DNA of 64,000 nucleotides from positions 24,430,779 through 24,494,778 of the forward strand of contig JAKSZU010000005.1 of the NCBI GenBank assembly GCA_026018925.1, read 5' to 3'. The position numbers and the translations under genes are program-made. The stretch's first letter is position 1. Each line of letters begins with the position of its first letter. This document shows positions 20,258 to 31,125 of the stretch, in pieces. Source of the DNA: Tupaia tana (lineage: Eukaryota; Chordata; Mammalia; Scandentia; Tupaiidae). The notes under the pieces were generated by a model. The model ran no database searches. It saw nothing but the letters and a program-made list of their open reading frames with translations, and was not told the DNA's origin.

Positions 20258-20670
20258 GGAATTTTTTAAAGATTGTTTTGCAGACATTGATTGTTAATAA
20301 AATGAAGAATCCATATGTGAACGAATGGAATGTTATTTCCTAACTGAATAGGATTTGATTCATTTAAGTATCCTCATTATAGTACTAAAATAAATCCAAA
20401 GATTTAGCAAATTTTTACTTAAATTTAACTTCCTAGAATTTCTAAAGTGGTAAAACGAACCTAGTTAACCTAGTTTAATCACATTTTAAACTAGACGAAT
20501 GAAAAGAACCAGAATGGTTTAAGACAATTAAAGCATTTTGATGTTTCTTTTCCCTCTTCCCTAGAGAAATCAATGGGAAACTTTACTCTTGTTCCACTCA
20601 GAGCCACTTTTAGCTGCTTGGTGGTGTGTTTAACATTTTATTAATAATAGTCAAAAAAATTCTGCTGTAA
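20258..20670. other. Unassigned sequence
   Basis: AT-rich, with no recognisable element or gene. Confidence 0.4.
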
Positions 20671-20671
20671 C

Positions 20672-20862
20672 AGGCCCTGCCTAGCCGTGTTAACACACAC
20701 TGGAGGCTGCCAACTCAGTAGACCACGTGGGAGGCCTAGGTTTGATTCCCAGCCCCCCACAGCAGGTCTTGTGTAGTGACATGCACCATGATCCAGCTAC
20801 TTGGGGAGCTGAGAGGGAAATATGACCACACACTATTTGTCTTACACACACACACACACAAT
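20672..20862 (+). mobile_element. tRNA/7SL composite SINE
   Basis: The tRNA-like first half has B-box GGTTTGATTCCC (about 20732). The second half has the 7SL hallmark order: TAGTGACATGCACCATGATC, CAGCTACTTGGGGAGCTGAG, GGGAAATATGACC. It ends in an (AC)n run plus AATAAGG. This is the clearest of the two composites. Confidence 0.77.
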
Positions 20863-20912
20863 AAGGAAGAAGTTATAAAACAACTGTTTTTGTGGGGAAG
20901 GGGTCTCAAATA

Positions 20913-20990
20913 TTAGGTTTTTGGAAAAGTCATGACACATTTTCCTGTATTTTTATGCAAAAATGGGTCATAACTTTTCCAGCGACCCGG
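20913..20990. mobile_element. Mariner-type miniature element, family 2
   Basis: Starts TTAGGTTTTTGGAAAAGTCA and ends complementary to it (TAACTTTTCCAGCGACCC). TA dinucleotides flank both ends (20911-20912, 20991-20992). Confidence 0.82.
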
Positions 20991-21166
20991 TATAATGTTA
21001 CCAGTGGAAGACAATCAGAATCTCTCTCTCTTTTTTTTTTTTTTTTTAAATTAGTACTTATGAGAGATTCCTACCTCGACAGTCATTTGCTATAAACTAG
21101 GCCTTGGTATTATTAGAACCGAAGGTGTTATTTGGAATATTGAATACTATGCAGAGGAAAATATGA

Positions 21167-21289
21167 AGGGTCTTCAAAAGCTTCATGGAAAATGGGTATT
21201 GTGAAACGTGCATAGATTTCAAAAATGTTTGCTCCAAAATATACTTTTATTCTGTTTTCCCCGATACTTTTTGAAGAATCCTGGTGTAC
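21167..21289 (+). mobile_element. Mariner-type miniature element, family 1
   Basis: GGGTCTTCAAAAGCTTCATG left end, central GTGCATAGATTTCAAAAATG, right end CGATACTTTTTGAAGAATCC. Confidence 0.82.
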
Positions 21290-21600
21290 TGGTTCTTAAA
21301 CCTTTGCTTTGGGGTAGGATGTTATTAGGTATGTTTGCTGAAATTACTGTTGTGTCTTAGAGTCATGAATAAAGGCACTTTCTGTGAGTAGTTGGCAGAT
21401 GTATGGTTTGTAGATCTCATTTCTCGCTCATTTGATGCTTTAGTCTTTTCTTTTTTTCTTTTCTCACTCACTATTCGTGTTTCTTTGCTCTCTGGACATG
21501 GTGGGATGTACTTACATGCAACCATCGTATGTGGATGGTTCCTGACTAGACCTGAACCCTAGCTCTGGGCTGGATCCATTGCCTACAAGACCTGATTAGA
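21290..21600. other. Unassigned sequence
   Basis: Nothing recognisable; the minus open frame is unsupported. Confidence 0.35.
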
Positions 21601-21639
21601 CAGAATAACAACCCTATCAGGAGGAGGGACTTTGAGGCC

Positions 21640-21815
21640 AGCCTGATTTGGGTTGAAATCTTGACTCTGCAGTTTTTAAGCTGTGTGGTTTGGAGGACAT
21701 GTCTTAATGTTTGTGAATGCCTAAAAAAAGAATGCCTACTTCACAGAGTTGTTGTAAGGAGAACACTTAAGTAAGAGAATGTAAATAATAGATAAAGAGC
21801 TGAGTACTATACTGA
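21640..21815 (+). mobile_element. MIR-like element
   Basis: Order of motifs typical of MIR: TGAAATCTTGACTCTGCAG, CTGTGTGGTTTGGAGGACAT, CTACTTCACAGAGTTGTTGT, and GAGAATGTAAATAATAG. Diverged. Confidence 0.7.
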
Positions 21816-22159
21816 GAATTAAAAATTGCTGGGTAACTGGCAGAGTACAGAACAATAGCACTAGCAAGAAAATCCCTAAGAAACCTTCACATCTGTCCAC
21901 GTGTGAATTTTGAGACTACACCTTGGAAGGAAATGGCAAAAAACAATGTAGATGTCTTTTTCAGCAATTAACATAGGATAGATACCATGAGAGCATATTC
22001 AGTTACTGAGAAAGATGACAACAGGCCCCTCTGTAGATATTTAAATGAGGACAAAAGAAATGAACACTCTGGTAGTCATTTGGAGCCTGCAATCTTTTTT
22101 AGTGAAAAGACAACAACTACTACGATAAAGAGGCCTGGACAGTGTTAGTGAAGATAACT

Positions 22160-22343
22160 TTCTAAAAAAAATAATTATTTAATTTTATTTATCTTTGTGA
22201 CTATTAATTTGTTACAGGGCACATGTACTCACCAGAGAGAGACAGAGGGAAGGAGGGAAAGTGAGAAAGCAAGCTGCCAGGTCTGGGATTCGAACTGCAG
22301 TCAGGAGTCTAGTGCCTTAACCACTACGCTACCTGCTGGCCCC
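22160..22343 (-). mobile_element. SINE-B
   Basis: AATAATTATTTAATTTTATT tail complement, GAGAGAGACAGAGGGAAGGA, and head complement GCTACCTGCTGGCCCC. Confidence 0.88.
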
Positions 22344-22424
22344 GTGGGGAAAACTTTGATCAGTTTTCATAAGAGTGCATGTTTGTGTAATAGTCTGTGG
22401 TGTTCAAATCTCTTTAATTAATAC

Positions 22425-22560
22425 AGTCTCATGTGATGTTTATAAAAACCCTGTCAGGTAGCTTATTATCCAGATAACCCTGGTTTACACGGGGGGCAGG
22501 TTCCAAAGCAAGGATCAGAAAAAATAGAATTACTTTCCTTGATGGGTGAGAAACAGAAAG
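22425..22560 (-). mobile_element. MIR-like fragment
   Basis: GTTTATAAAAACCCTGTCAGGT and TTATTATCCAGATAACC resemble the MIR 3' half in antisense. Short and diverged. Confidence 0.5.
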
Positions 22561-22805
22561 AAGTTCATGATCACACATGGCAAGCTAATGGTGAAGGTAG
22601 TTTGAGAATTTCCGATCCTAAGCAGGGCTCTTTCTCCTATAATATGTATTGTAATTTTGTTTTTGCTTAAAGTGGGAATTCTTAGGGATGTAGGGTAGTT
22701 TATAACTAGAGTACGTAGAGGTAGGGGTAAAAAGCTAGAGTTAGGGCTCCCTAAGCCCAAGTGGAAGTTCTTTTCTGCTAAGTGTTCTTCCACTGAAAAT
22801 TCCAT

Positions 22806-23068
22806 TTTTTTTTCTTTTTTTTTCTTTTTTTTTTTTTTTTTGCTATGGAGTGTGTGTCTTCGCCAGAGAGAAACAGAGGAAAAGTGAGAAATCACTCCCC
22901 AGGGGGATAGCCACACTTCAATCCCTTCTCCTCCCATCTCCTTTCAGAATTTTGGGCACGCATGCACACACATGCAGTGTGAATTTTCAAGCCACCAGTC
23001 TGGGACTCGAACTATGGAGTCAGCCATGTGGGATCAGTGCTGTAACCTCCATGTCACGTGTTGGTCCT
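22806..23068 (-). mobile_element. SINE-A relative
   Basis: A T run (22806-22842), TTTGCTATGGAGTGTGTGTC, CTCCCCAGGGGGATAGCCAC core, and a diverged head complement CATGTCACGTGTTGGTCC. Confidence 0.85.
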
Positions 23069-23094
23069 AAGTTCCCCTTATTTTATTGAAGATT

Positions 23095-23350
23095 ATTTAT
23101 ATATATTTTTCTGAATTTGCCAGAGGGTATGTGCATTCACAAGATTGAGACAGAGAGGAAGAGAGAGAAAGCAATCCTCAAGGGTGTGGTCACACTTCAG
23201 CTCCTCCTCCATTTCTGTGTCCTGCAGGGATTTGGGGTATGCATGCACATGGACCCAGTGTATTTCTTAAGGTACAGGGCCCAGGACTTGAACTGTGCAG
23301 TTGGCCATGTGGGATCTGACTCTCCTCACCACTAGGCCACTGGGCTGACT
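23095..23350 (-). mobile_element. SINE-C
   Basis: TTCTGAATTTGCCAGAGGGT, GAGACAGAGAGGAAGAGAGA, head complement AGGCCACTGGGCTGAC. Confidence 0.82.
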
Positions 23351-23388
23351 TAAAAATTACTTTTTAAATTACTAATTTGATTATACAT

Positions 23389-23481
23389 GGGGTGTTCAAA
23401 AAGTTCACGGAAAATGTGTAAAACTGTACAGACTTCAATTTTTTTGCACCAAAATGAATTTGCACTTTAATTCCATTAACT
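23389..23481 (+). mobile_element. Mariner-type miniature element, family 1, partial
   Basis: GGGGTGTTCAAAAAGTTCAC left end and ATTTTTTTGCACCAAAATGA centre. The right terminus is missing and SINE sequence starts at 23482. Confidence 0.75.
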
Positions 23482-23543
23482 CACACTATGGTTAGCCTTG
23501 TGGGAATCCTGTGCCTTAACCACTAAGCTACCTACTGACCCCA
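23482..23543 (-). mobile_element. SINE-B head fragment
   Basis: Only the tRNA-like head complement remains: GTGCCTTAACCACTAAGCTA then CTACTGACCCC. No tail. Confidence 0.65.
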
Positions 23544-23680
23544 ACCTACCACTTTCCTTAATGGTTAATGGTTTCTGCTGGAGAACATACAGGAAACATT
23601 TCAGGGTCTTAAAGATCTTTACTATGAAAATCTCTAATTGTGGCAAATGAGAGAATGTTTTTGTAATTCCTGGGAAATAA

Positions 23681-23741
23681 TTAGGTTGTCAGAAAAGTCA
23701 TGACGCATATAAAAATGCTCATGACTTTTCTGACAACCTAA
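23681..23741. mobile_element. Mariner-type miniature element, family 2, near-perfect palindrome
   Basis: A 61-bp element whose two ends are exact inverted repeats for 23 bp (start TTAGGTTGTCAGAAAAGTCA) around a short AT-rich loop. A TA follows at 23742-23743; the left flank is AA. It resembles MADE1 in size and TTAGGT start but differs in internal sequence. Confidence 0.9.
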
Positions 23742-23759
23742 TACTTAAGAGTACTTCTC

Positions 23760-24070
23760 TAGAGTGCTTATTTTCAAAAAGAACAACTTTAATTTCCAGT
23801 ACTGTGCAGTGGTCACAATTTTTATGGAACACTAATCATGATTTGGATTGAAGACTGTATGACTTCTGTTAATTTAATCTATATTAAATTGATACATTCA
23901 CTATGGTATATGGAGAGTTCTGGTTGTTAATTAGTAGAATTATTACAGAAATTTGTGAAGGATGGCTTATTGAAGTTGACTTGTAATTTCAGTTATTTCT
24001 TTGTAATTACTAGGTAAAAGGATGATTTGTTTTGAGTTATTTCTGTAAGTTAAGATAACTAGTAAAATGT
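23760..24070. other. Unassigned AT-rich sequence
   Basis: No element or gene recognised. Confidence 0.4.
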
Positions 24071-24077
24071 TATTATT

Positions 24078-24244
24078 TAATTTAACTTTATTCATTATTA
24101 TTATAATTTATTTTTTTATTTTTAAATTTTACCAGAGATAGAGAAAGAGGGAAAGTGAGAAAGGAAGCCACCAGGTCCAGGACTCGAACTACAGTCAGCC
24201 ATGTGGGAGTCTAGCACCTCAACCACCATGCCACCTGCTGGCTC
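24078..24244 (-). mobile_element. SINE-B
   Basis: AACTTTATTCATTATTATTA tail complement, CCAGAGATAGAGAAAGAGGG, head complement TGCCACCTGCTGGC. Confidence 0.88.
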
Positions 24245-24600
24245 CTTGCAAAATATTCTTAAGTTTTATGTTTTGCTATCTGTGGCAGCATAGAAACATG
24301 AAATAATTATTTAGGAATTTTAGTTGATAGTGTCTGTTGAAGGTGCATACAGGACCAAAGGTTATGAAATCTCTGACAAAGTCAGTCCTGTCGTGAAGAT
24401 TGGCCTTACAGGATGTCAGACGACTGAATCAGTCTTCTTCGTAAATTAGAAACTGAAAACTGTTGTTACTCCTCTTATAGTTCTGATAACTCATGATAAA
24501 TAGCCAAGGGTTTCAAGGAATACATAATATAATTATCTCAAACCAAAATAAAAAAGAAAGAAAGAAAAGAAAAACTTAGAAAACATGGGTGGAAATGAAG
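24245..24600. other. Unassigned sequence ending in an A/G-rich tract
   Basis: Ends with an (AAAG)-like tract at 24549-24575; otherwise unrecognised. Confidence 0.35.
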
Positions 24601-24607
24601 AAAGCCA

Positions 24608-24977
24608 ATTCAGAGTCTTCAAAAAAGTTCATGGAAAATGTGCATTATGGAAAAACTATGCATGGATTTAAAGTAAATATTTTGCACTAAAATTAACTCA
24701 TACTTTGTTATTACCATTATTTTTTCCGTAAGAGGGAGAGAGACAGAGAAAGAGGTACAAGTACCCCCAACAGAATCTTCATACCACCCTCCACCCCCGA
24801 TCTTAGCCAGCTTGGATTATGGGTGCACACATAGGGACCTGGTGTGCACAGGGAGGTCCTGGGACATAAATTCTGGGATCTTCCATGCGAGTCCAGTTGC
24901 ATCACCTCTGTGCCATTGCCTAATCCCAAAGCTCATACATTAATTCTGTTTCTCTATGAAAATTTTGAAGTCTCCTT
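24608..24977 (+). mobile_element. Mariner-type miniature element, family 1, split by SINE-D
   Basis: Left part GTCTTCAAAAAAGTTCATGG to AACTCATACTTT (24699-24710); right part resumes at AGCTCATACATTAATTCTGT (24931) and ends TTTTGAAGTCTCC. The repeated CTCATAC marks the SINE target duplication. Confidence 0.82.
24712..24927 (-). mobile_element. SINE-D, nested
   Basis: GTAAGAGGGAGAGAGACAGA, CCCCCAACAGAATCTTCATA, GCACAGGGAGGTCCTGGGAC, and head complement ending CATTGCC. Confidence 0.82.
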
Positions 24978-25132
24978 GTATTTCTGTGTCAGCAAGGAAA
25001 CAGAAATTGATAAGAACTTGGAAAAATACCAGATACAGATAAAGGGGAAAAATATCTATGAAAAAGAAAACACTGGAAGTCAAGATGCTATTGAACTAAG
25101 GATCTGTGTGTTAATAGCTGATTATATTTATT

Positions 25133-25690
25133 TGTGGATGGGGTGCTCAGTCCACATCGTTACTCATGAGGGAGGCCCAGCGTGCAGGAATACCAGTCAC
25201 CATGCCAATGAATCCTGAAGCAAGAAAGTTTTATTCTAAGGTTCACCACCAAGGAGGCAGGGGCAGTGTTACAGCTCACATCTCAACCCTGCCTCCCCAA
25301 TGTAAAAAAGGCGGGTTCTTCATAGCTAAGGAGTAAGGGTGGGAAATGGGGTGGTGATGTCTGTTGGTCACTGATTGGTTGTAATAATTACATATCCATG
25401 AAAAGAGAATAAATGGAATCCTTACTCCTTAGATAAGTAAGTTTAGTAAGTTTAATATTTGACTTCTATTGTTTTTCAATGTGTTTGGGAAGACCTTCCT
25501 CCAGGGGAGGAGCCAATCTCAAGATTGGTTGGTCCTGGTCTTGGCAGTTCGCAATTGTTTTTTGCTAAAATATGGGTTGATACTATTTTCCAGTCCTAGA
25601 TTGGTTGATGCTACTCCTGCAGCTAGCTTCAGCCTTAGGTCACCCAGCCCTCTTGAGGGCATACGTCCTCCAAGCAAACTTACACAATGA
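25133..25690 (-). mobile_element. Endogenous retrovirus-type solo LTR
   Basis: On the minus strand the LTR has paired CCAAT-type boxes (ACAACCAATCAGTG), a CCGCCTTTTTTACA promoter-like stretch, and AATAAAACTTTCTTGCTTCA (polyadenylation signal, 25222-25241 region). It ends in CA at 25133. No retroviral gene flanks it. The upstream boundary near 25690 is approximate. The family is not identified; an ERV1-like class is inferred from layout only. Confidence 0.62.
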
Positions 25691-28640
25691 AGGTATTGTA
25701 TTTTCTTATTGAGGCTAGTTCTGGCTAGTCCTGGTTACACGCGCGTACATTGTGTTTTCAGATTTTGGATTGAATCACTGAGATATACCTATGAACTATT
25801 ATAGCTTTAAGGTTTGCTTGTAGTAATACATTAGATAACTGTATTTTCTACTGTATTCAGTTAGTCATGTGGGGAGATTTGAAGATGGAAGCATAATCAT
25901 GTGTTACTGCTGTTGGTAAGCAGATGTCCACACTGCTTGGTCTGTTTGACTAAAAAGTTAGATTCTAAGCTTTTGGAAGACAGAAGACTGATTATTTTTT
26001 TATCTCAACTTAGAGTCTTCTGTTCGTAGGTGCTCATTAGACTGTTGATTTGAACAATTTGATATTCACTGCTGAGCCTGCATGTTGACAGACTATTTAT
26101 GCCAGAGCAAGCCTAGAAAAGGCTATTGGCCTGTTACTGATTTACTATGTATATGTTCTGCTAAAGTTAAATTATGGCCCTCAAGTAATTAATTCCTTGC
26201 CTTATTATAAGGCTGATGGTTTCTGATATGAGGTAATTAATAGCTGGGATGTTGCTATAGAAAACTTGATTCATTGGCCTATGCAAGAAAGAAAGGTTTA
26301 AAGTTGTTACCATGGATTCTGTTAGATTACTTGATTTTTACTCTTTTAAAAACTTTCTTCCAAGTGACTTCAGATTAAATAGAATATAGAGTGCTATATT
26401 TCCATTACATAGAACCCAGGTTTCTTGTATAGGATTATAATGTCCTGAGGAGACTTAATTTAATACATTCTCTTGATTTTGTTTTAAGGATTTTCTGTAA
26501 TGAAGTAATGCTTTTATCGAGTAGTTTGATGTTTGGCTTCTGTTGTTCTTCGATGTGTTTGGGAAGACCTCCCACTTCAAGATTGTTAAAAAAAACTTTC
26601 TGTGTTTCTTCCAATTCTTAAGTGGTTTCATTTTGTGTGTTTTTTGCACGGTTGGAACTTCTTTAGGTATAAGGAATAAGGGCTCCATTTATTTTCTTTT
26701 AATGGGTATGTAATTATTACAGTAGCATTTAGTGAATAAACCTTACCCTACTAATTGAAAATGCCACATCTGTTTTATACTTTGTGTGTGTGTGCGTTTC
26801 AATTTTCTGATCTGTTCCTTTGTAGATTTATTTACTCAGACAACATCAACACCACATTATTTTAATTAGCTTTATAATGTTTTATTTTTCTGCTAGGGAA
26901 TGCTCTTAACTTTTTCCCCTCTCTCTTTTTTTAGAATTGTCTTTGTTTTTCCATGAGAACTTAAAGTTCAGCTTGTCTAGTTCCTGATGTTGCTGGAGGA
27001 TGCTAAAAACCTTTACTCCATGAGGGAGTCTTAGCACCCCATCTGAATTGTTAATCTGGAAACTTGGTTGTAGACCTTGTTCTGATATTAACTAGTCCTA
27101 TAATAAAAAAATAGATTAATGTTTTACTGTTTTACAAATATTTGCAGATAACTCTTTAAAGAATTACTGTGTACTTACAGAATTTTGTTTATGTTTATTC
27201 TTTCATTTACTAGATAGAGCTATTGTAAAAATTCTCTATTTTTCTTAAAGCATTAGAGAGAGGTCCTCATTCTTGGAAAAACTGAAGTTAGAGCTCCGAG
27301 CATGTTTTTTCCTTCTAAAATTCTATTCTAAATAAATAAAAGGTGGCATAACATCAGTCCAATCAAGGATTGAATTTAAATCTTTGCAGTCACTGAAAGG
27401 GCTATTCTACCTAGAGAAACTACAGAAATGGTTCTTGGCAAGATCATTTATCTGTTTTTTCCTTTTCCTCTGTAACCAGTTGGTGTTTTGAAAGGAAGCA
27501 TATTGTCTAGATTTTCAGAGTTCTCCAAAAAAGGATGGGGGAGTATGTTATTTTTGAAGCATGTAACATGATTGCATCTTCAGCAGAATTAAGTGCCTTG
27601 AAAGCTCAAGTTCTTTGTGTTGTCACAGTTGACTATTATGACTGAAATAAGTGTGTATATATCTTCTTCCCTTTCTGAGTGCTCATTGTTAGATTGAGTC
27701 AGAGCTGCTGGATAGAACAATTGGTTTAGGGAGCATTCAGGGCTGTGATAATTCTCACAAGTCAAATTTTACATTTTGAAGGGCACATCAGATCTGTAGT
27801 TTGTATAATTCTGTGACAGATTGGAAAATAATAAAACAAATGAGGAGGGAAAATTGGCCTTTATCTGTTGATGAATGGCAGTCACCATTACGTGTTCAAG
27901 TGTTTTTAAAAATGGTGAGACCAAAAGTTTTTTTGTCCTTTTTGAAAGATTACTTTGAGAATTCATTGACTTATGATTGCCATAAGACTTAAAAAAACAA
28001 ACACAACCCTAAGAGTCCCCAAAAATCTAACCCTAAAAAAGTTTACTAGCTATCCTATAATCCCTTTAAATATAATATTCTGATTATAGGGGCAAAGTGT
28101 GGAATTTGTTGGGTCTGGTATGCCAGACTCAGTCTAATAAAGGACTGTAAATATTCCTAAGGCAGGAGTAAATATTATAATCTGATGAATTGATATAAAT
28201 TGTCATGACTGAAATTAGAGAGGTGAGAGAAGGAGTTTAGGATAAACAAGATTATAAATAATCCTAAGAATATAAATTTGAAAAATTCCAAGTGGAAGTC
28301 AGTGTATTGAATCCTCTAGTACTATTCGTGTGCTAAATAGGAATAGAGTATGCCAGAATTATGGGATTTCTTAAGGCAAAGCTCTTTATGTGAGTTTTAC
28401 CTTTTCACTGTTCAGAGGCTCTTGTGATGAGACTGCACCTCAGAATCATATGATCCAATTCCACATTCTCCAGAGGAAGCTGGCCCAGTTTGGGTATACT
28501 GTCTGGCCCATTCAGTGAGCTGTGGCCAGGAGGTGAGGAAGAAGGGATAATCCTCCTGGTGTTTTAGTACCCCCAAATTTACTTCTGTTTACATCACACT
28601 TTACATTTGGGGATATAAATATTTCCTCTAGAGTGTTAAT
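25691..28640. other. Long largely unassigned stretch
   Basis: About 3 kb with no SINE of the young families, which is unusual for this window. Only the LTR-related fragment at 26515-26590 is recognised. Frames at 26455 (minus) and 27769/27801 have no protein motif. Confidence 0.4.
26515..26590 (-). mobile_element. Second fragment of the 25.1-kb LTR family
   Basis: GTTTGATGTTTGGCTTCTGTTGTTC..TGTGTTTGGGAAGACCT-type text repeats 25446-25497 with a handful of substitutions, in the same orientation. Either a duplicated LTR piece or a second insertion. Confidence 0.6.
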
Positions 28641-28880
28641 TTTATTTTATGGGCCCAACTGTCTTAAAATGCTTGATAGTCTACATTTCTACTGGTAAAG
28701 ACTGCCTATTTTTCTCTCTCATCCTGGCCAACACTGTAATTTTTCATGTTTGAATCTTCACTAATCTCATAGGTTAAAATTGTATCTCATTGAGGGTCTA
28801 GGTTACATTTCTCTATATTGCATGAGATTGAACATTTTTTTCATGTCTGCTTTTCAAATAATCAGTAGATGAATCATTAC
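28640..28880 (-). mobile_element. Old L1 fragment
   Basis: TCATCCTGGCCAACACTGTAA, TTGTATCTCATTGAGGGTCT and TGAGATTGAACATTTTTTTC align with the antisense L1 ORF2 3' region (compare 59910-60030). Diverged. Confidence 0.68.
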
Positions 28881-28996
28881 CTTGGTTTCTTTCTATTTTT
28901 GTTTAATCAAATTGGTGGACTACATGGGGTCTTCTGTTTTATGATGGTATTACATCGGATAAAGTTTATCAGGCATGAAGATTAGTACTACAAATA

Positions 28997-29087
28997 TCGG
29001 GTTGTTGGAAAAGTCATGATGTGTTTTTTTTTTTTCCCCCTATGTTTTTCCATGCAGAAATGCATCATGACTTTTCTGACACCCCAT
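28997..29087. mobile_element. Mariner-type miniature element, family 2
   Basis: Starts TCGGGTTGTTGGAAAAGTCA and ends ATCATGACTTTTCTGACACC. The preceding TA is intact. A T/C-rich run expands the loop. Confidence 0.82.
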
Positions 29088-29099
29088 TAGTGGATCTCA

Positions 29100-29790
29100 C
29101 GGTTACCTAGAGTGGAGGGGAGGGGCCAGGTGACTTGAAAGCACTAGAGGGAAGTGGTCACTGAACAGGGTGGCGTGGTGGGTGCTGTTATTATTGGAAG
29201 CTGTTCAGCTTTTATTGCAAATAGAGCCCAATAGGGATGGCTGACTATATGGTTTAGAAAATGTCTTATTTAAGTAAGCACTTAAGTCCTACTGTTCATA
29301 GGATGTAGAGATTTTGGCATGGAAACTAGAAGATTTTGTATAGGGGGAGTTTGCAGTTTTGGCGTCAGTTGAATGTTAATATGAAAATAGGTACCACAGT
29401 AATAGTTTTAAAATTATTTTGCCTATTTCTGGTATTTAAATCTTTCCTTTAATTATTTTTTCCAAAGCACAGCAGGATTCAGCAGATTTATATATATACT
29501 TGTTTTAAAAATTAAGTTAAAATAATCCTGTTATTGTAGATTGGGATGTAGTGTTCCTTCTGCCTCTGAGGGAGGATGTTAGATCTCACGCTTTAGGTTG
29601 TATTGAACATAGATCAGTTTGCCTAGACATACATATATATAGATTTCAGTTATCACTATCATCATGGTTTTTTCATTGAACTAAAGCCAAGGAAATACTG
29701 TCTAAGGCATTCTCACATTTCTTCTGCATTAGTTCTTGACTGGCCATCTTCTCTTCCTGGATTTATGCCAGACAAATCGAAGGTTTACCT
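29100..29790. other. Unassigned sequence
   Basis: No gene or clear repeat. Confidence 0.4.
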
Positions 29791-29808
29791 CATATAAGCT
29801 AAGGGTAC

Positions 29809-30077
29809 AGAGACCAGCAGATGGCGTAATGATTATGTCACTGAACTCCTAGTGACATAACAGTAGTTGACTGTTGTTTGAGTCCTGGACCTGGTGGCTT
29901 AAAACACACTGGGTGCATGTATGTGTGTGCCCAAAATCCTGAGAGGAGAACTGAGGAGAATGGATTACAGCATGGCCATCCCCTCAGGGAGTGATTTCTT
30001 GCTTTCTGTCTTTCTTGTTTCTCTCTGTCTCTCCAGCAAGTACATGCACTTTATAACAAAAACCTCTCTTAAAACAA
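29809..30077 (+). mobile_element. SINE-A relative with extra bases in the tRNA head
   Basis: Head GAGACCAGCAGATGGCGTAA, then CTCCTAGTGACATAACAGTA. This contains an insertion of about 15 bp between the A and B boxes, compared with other copies. Ends CTTTATAACAAAAACCTC. The 93-codon frame over it is spurious. Confidence 0.85.
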
Positions 30078-30409
30078 ATGCTAAGCATAAAAAGGTGAAT
30101 GGTAATCATGAATGTGCTTTTGCTTTTACATGTGTAACTTCACCTGCCCTTTTGAATCCAGTTTCTTTTGGAAATCAGAAACTGAAGGCCCATATTGAAT
30201 AGCATTCTAACATATTTCTCACTAATACGCTTTGTCAGTCCTTAGTTGGCTAGACATCTTCAGGATATTCTTGGTTTGAAGCCTAGATGCTTTGATTTCC
30301 ATCCTGCTAATTTCTTATCGCTGACCCTCTGCTGAGAAGGTTCCCCCCCTCTTATTTAATCACACTCAAAAAACAAAAGGTGGTGGAACTTATGATAGGT
30401 ATTTTTTAA

Positions 30410-30823
30410 GGTTTTTTTTTCACTTTTAAAATTTCATTTCCTTTCATACATTCAATCACATTATTTAGCTTACAAAATGAATATTTCAGCAGGTGAACAT
30501 TTCTCCCTTGTCGAGTTGATAAAACTATAAAATATCTTCAACAGATAATACCACATTTCTTTGTCCCATTAATGCTTTTCCTCCCTATTTTTCTTCTAAA
30601 TGACCTTCCTCAGATCCTACTTGTTCACACACACTATATCTGGTATTCACATCCATATACTGTGTTTCTGTATCCTTTAGTCAATCAGTTTCAGTCATAG
30701 AGTGTGGACACTCAATATGTATTAAGTGGGGACATACAATGTCTCTCCTTCATAGCCTGGCTTCCTTCACTCAACACCTAAATCTTCCATATTCATTCAC
30801 TTCCTGTCAAAAACCTGGGTTTC

Positions 30824-30874
<51 letters not shown>

Positions 30875-31125
30875 GGCTGAATAGTATTCCATAGAGTGTA
30901 TGTGCCACAGTTTTTCTACCTATTCATCTGTTTGTGGGCATTTGGTTTGGTTCCATGTCTTAGCAATTGTGAATAGTGCCACAATAAACATCGATGTGCA
31001 AGCACTTTTCTGATTAAGTATTCTTCTGTCCTTTGGGTAGATACCAAGGAGTGGGATTGCTGGATCATATGGTAGTTCTATTTGTAGATTTTTGAGGACT
31101 CTCCAAATTGTTCTCCACAGTAGTG
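30410..31125 (-). mobile_element. 5'-truncated older L1 (3' end)
   Basis: 30690-31125 matches the antisense 3' end of the young L1 (59480-59860): ACATACAATGTCTCTCCTTC, GGCTGAATAGTATTCCATAG, GCAAGCACTTTTCTGATTAA, GTGGGATTGCTGGATCATAT. 30410-30690 would be its 3' UTR. Truncated at 31125 in the C-terminal coding region. Confidence 0.85.
30825..30871. repeat. Internal 47-T homopolymer
   Basis: 47 consecutive T lie inside the L1 coding-homologous sequence, where the young L1 at 59598-59606 has only six T. It is therefore not the element's terminal tail. Confidence 0.95.

Noticed and set aside
25469-26688. Retroviral gene remnants between the LTR and its repeated fragment
   Set aside because: No gag, protease, polymerase or envelope motif could be found in any frame between them, so only LTR sequence is annotated.
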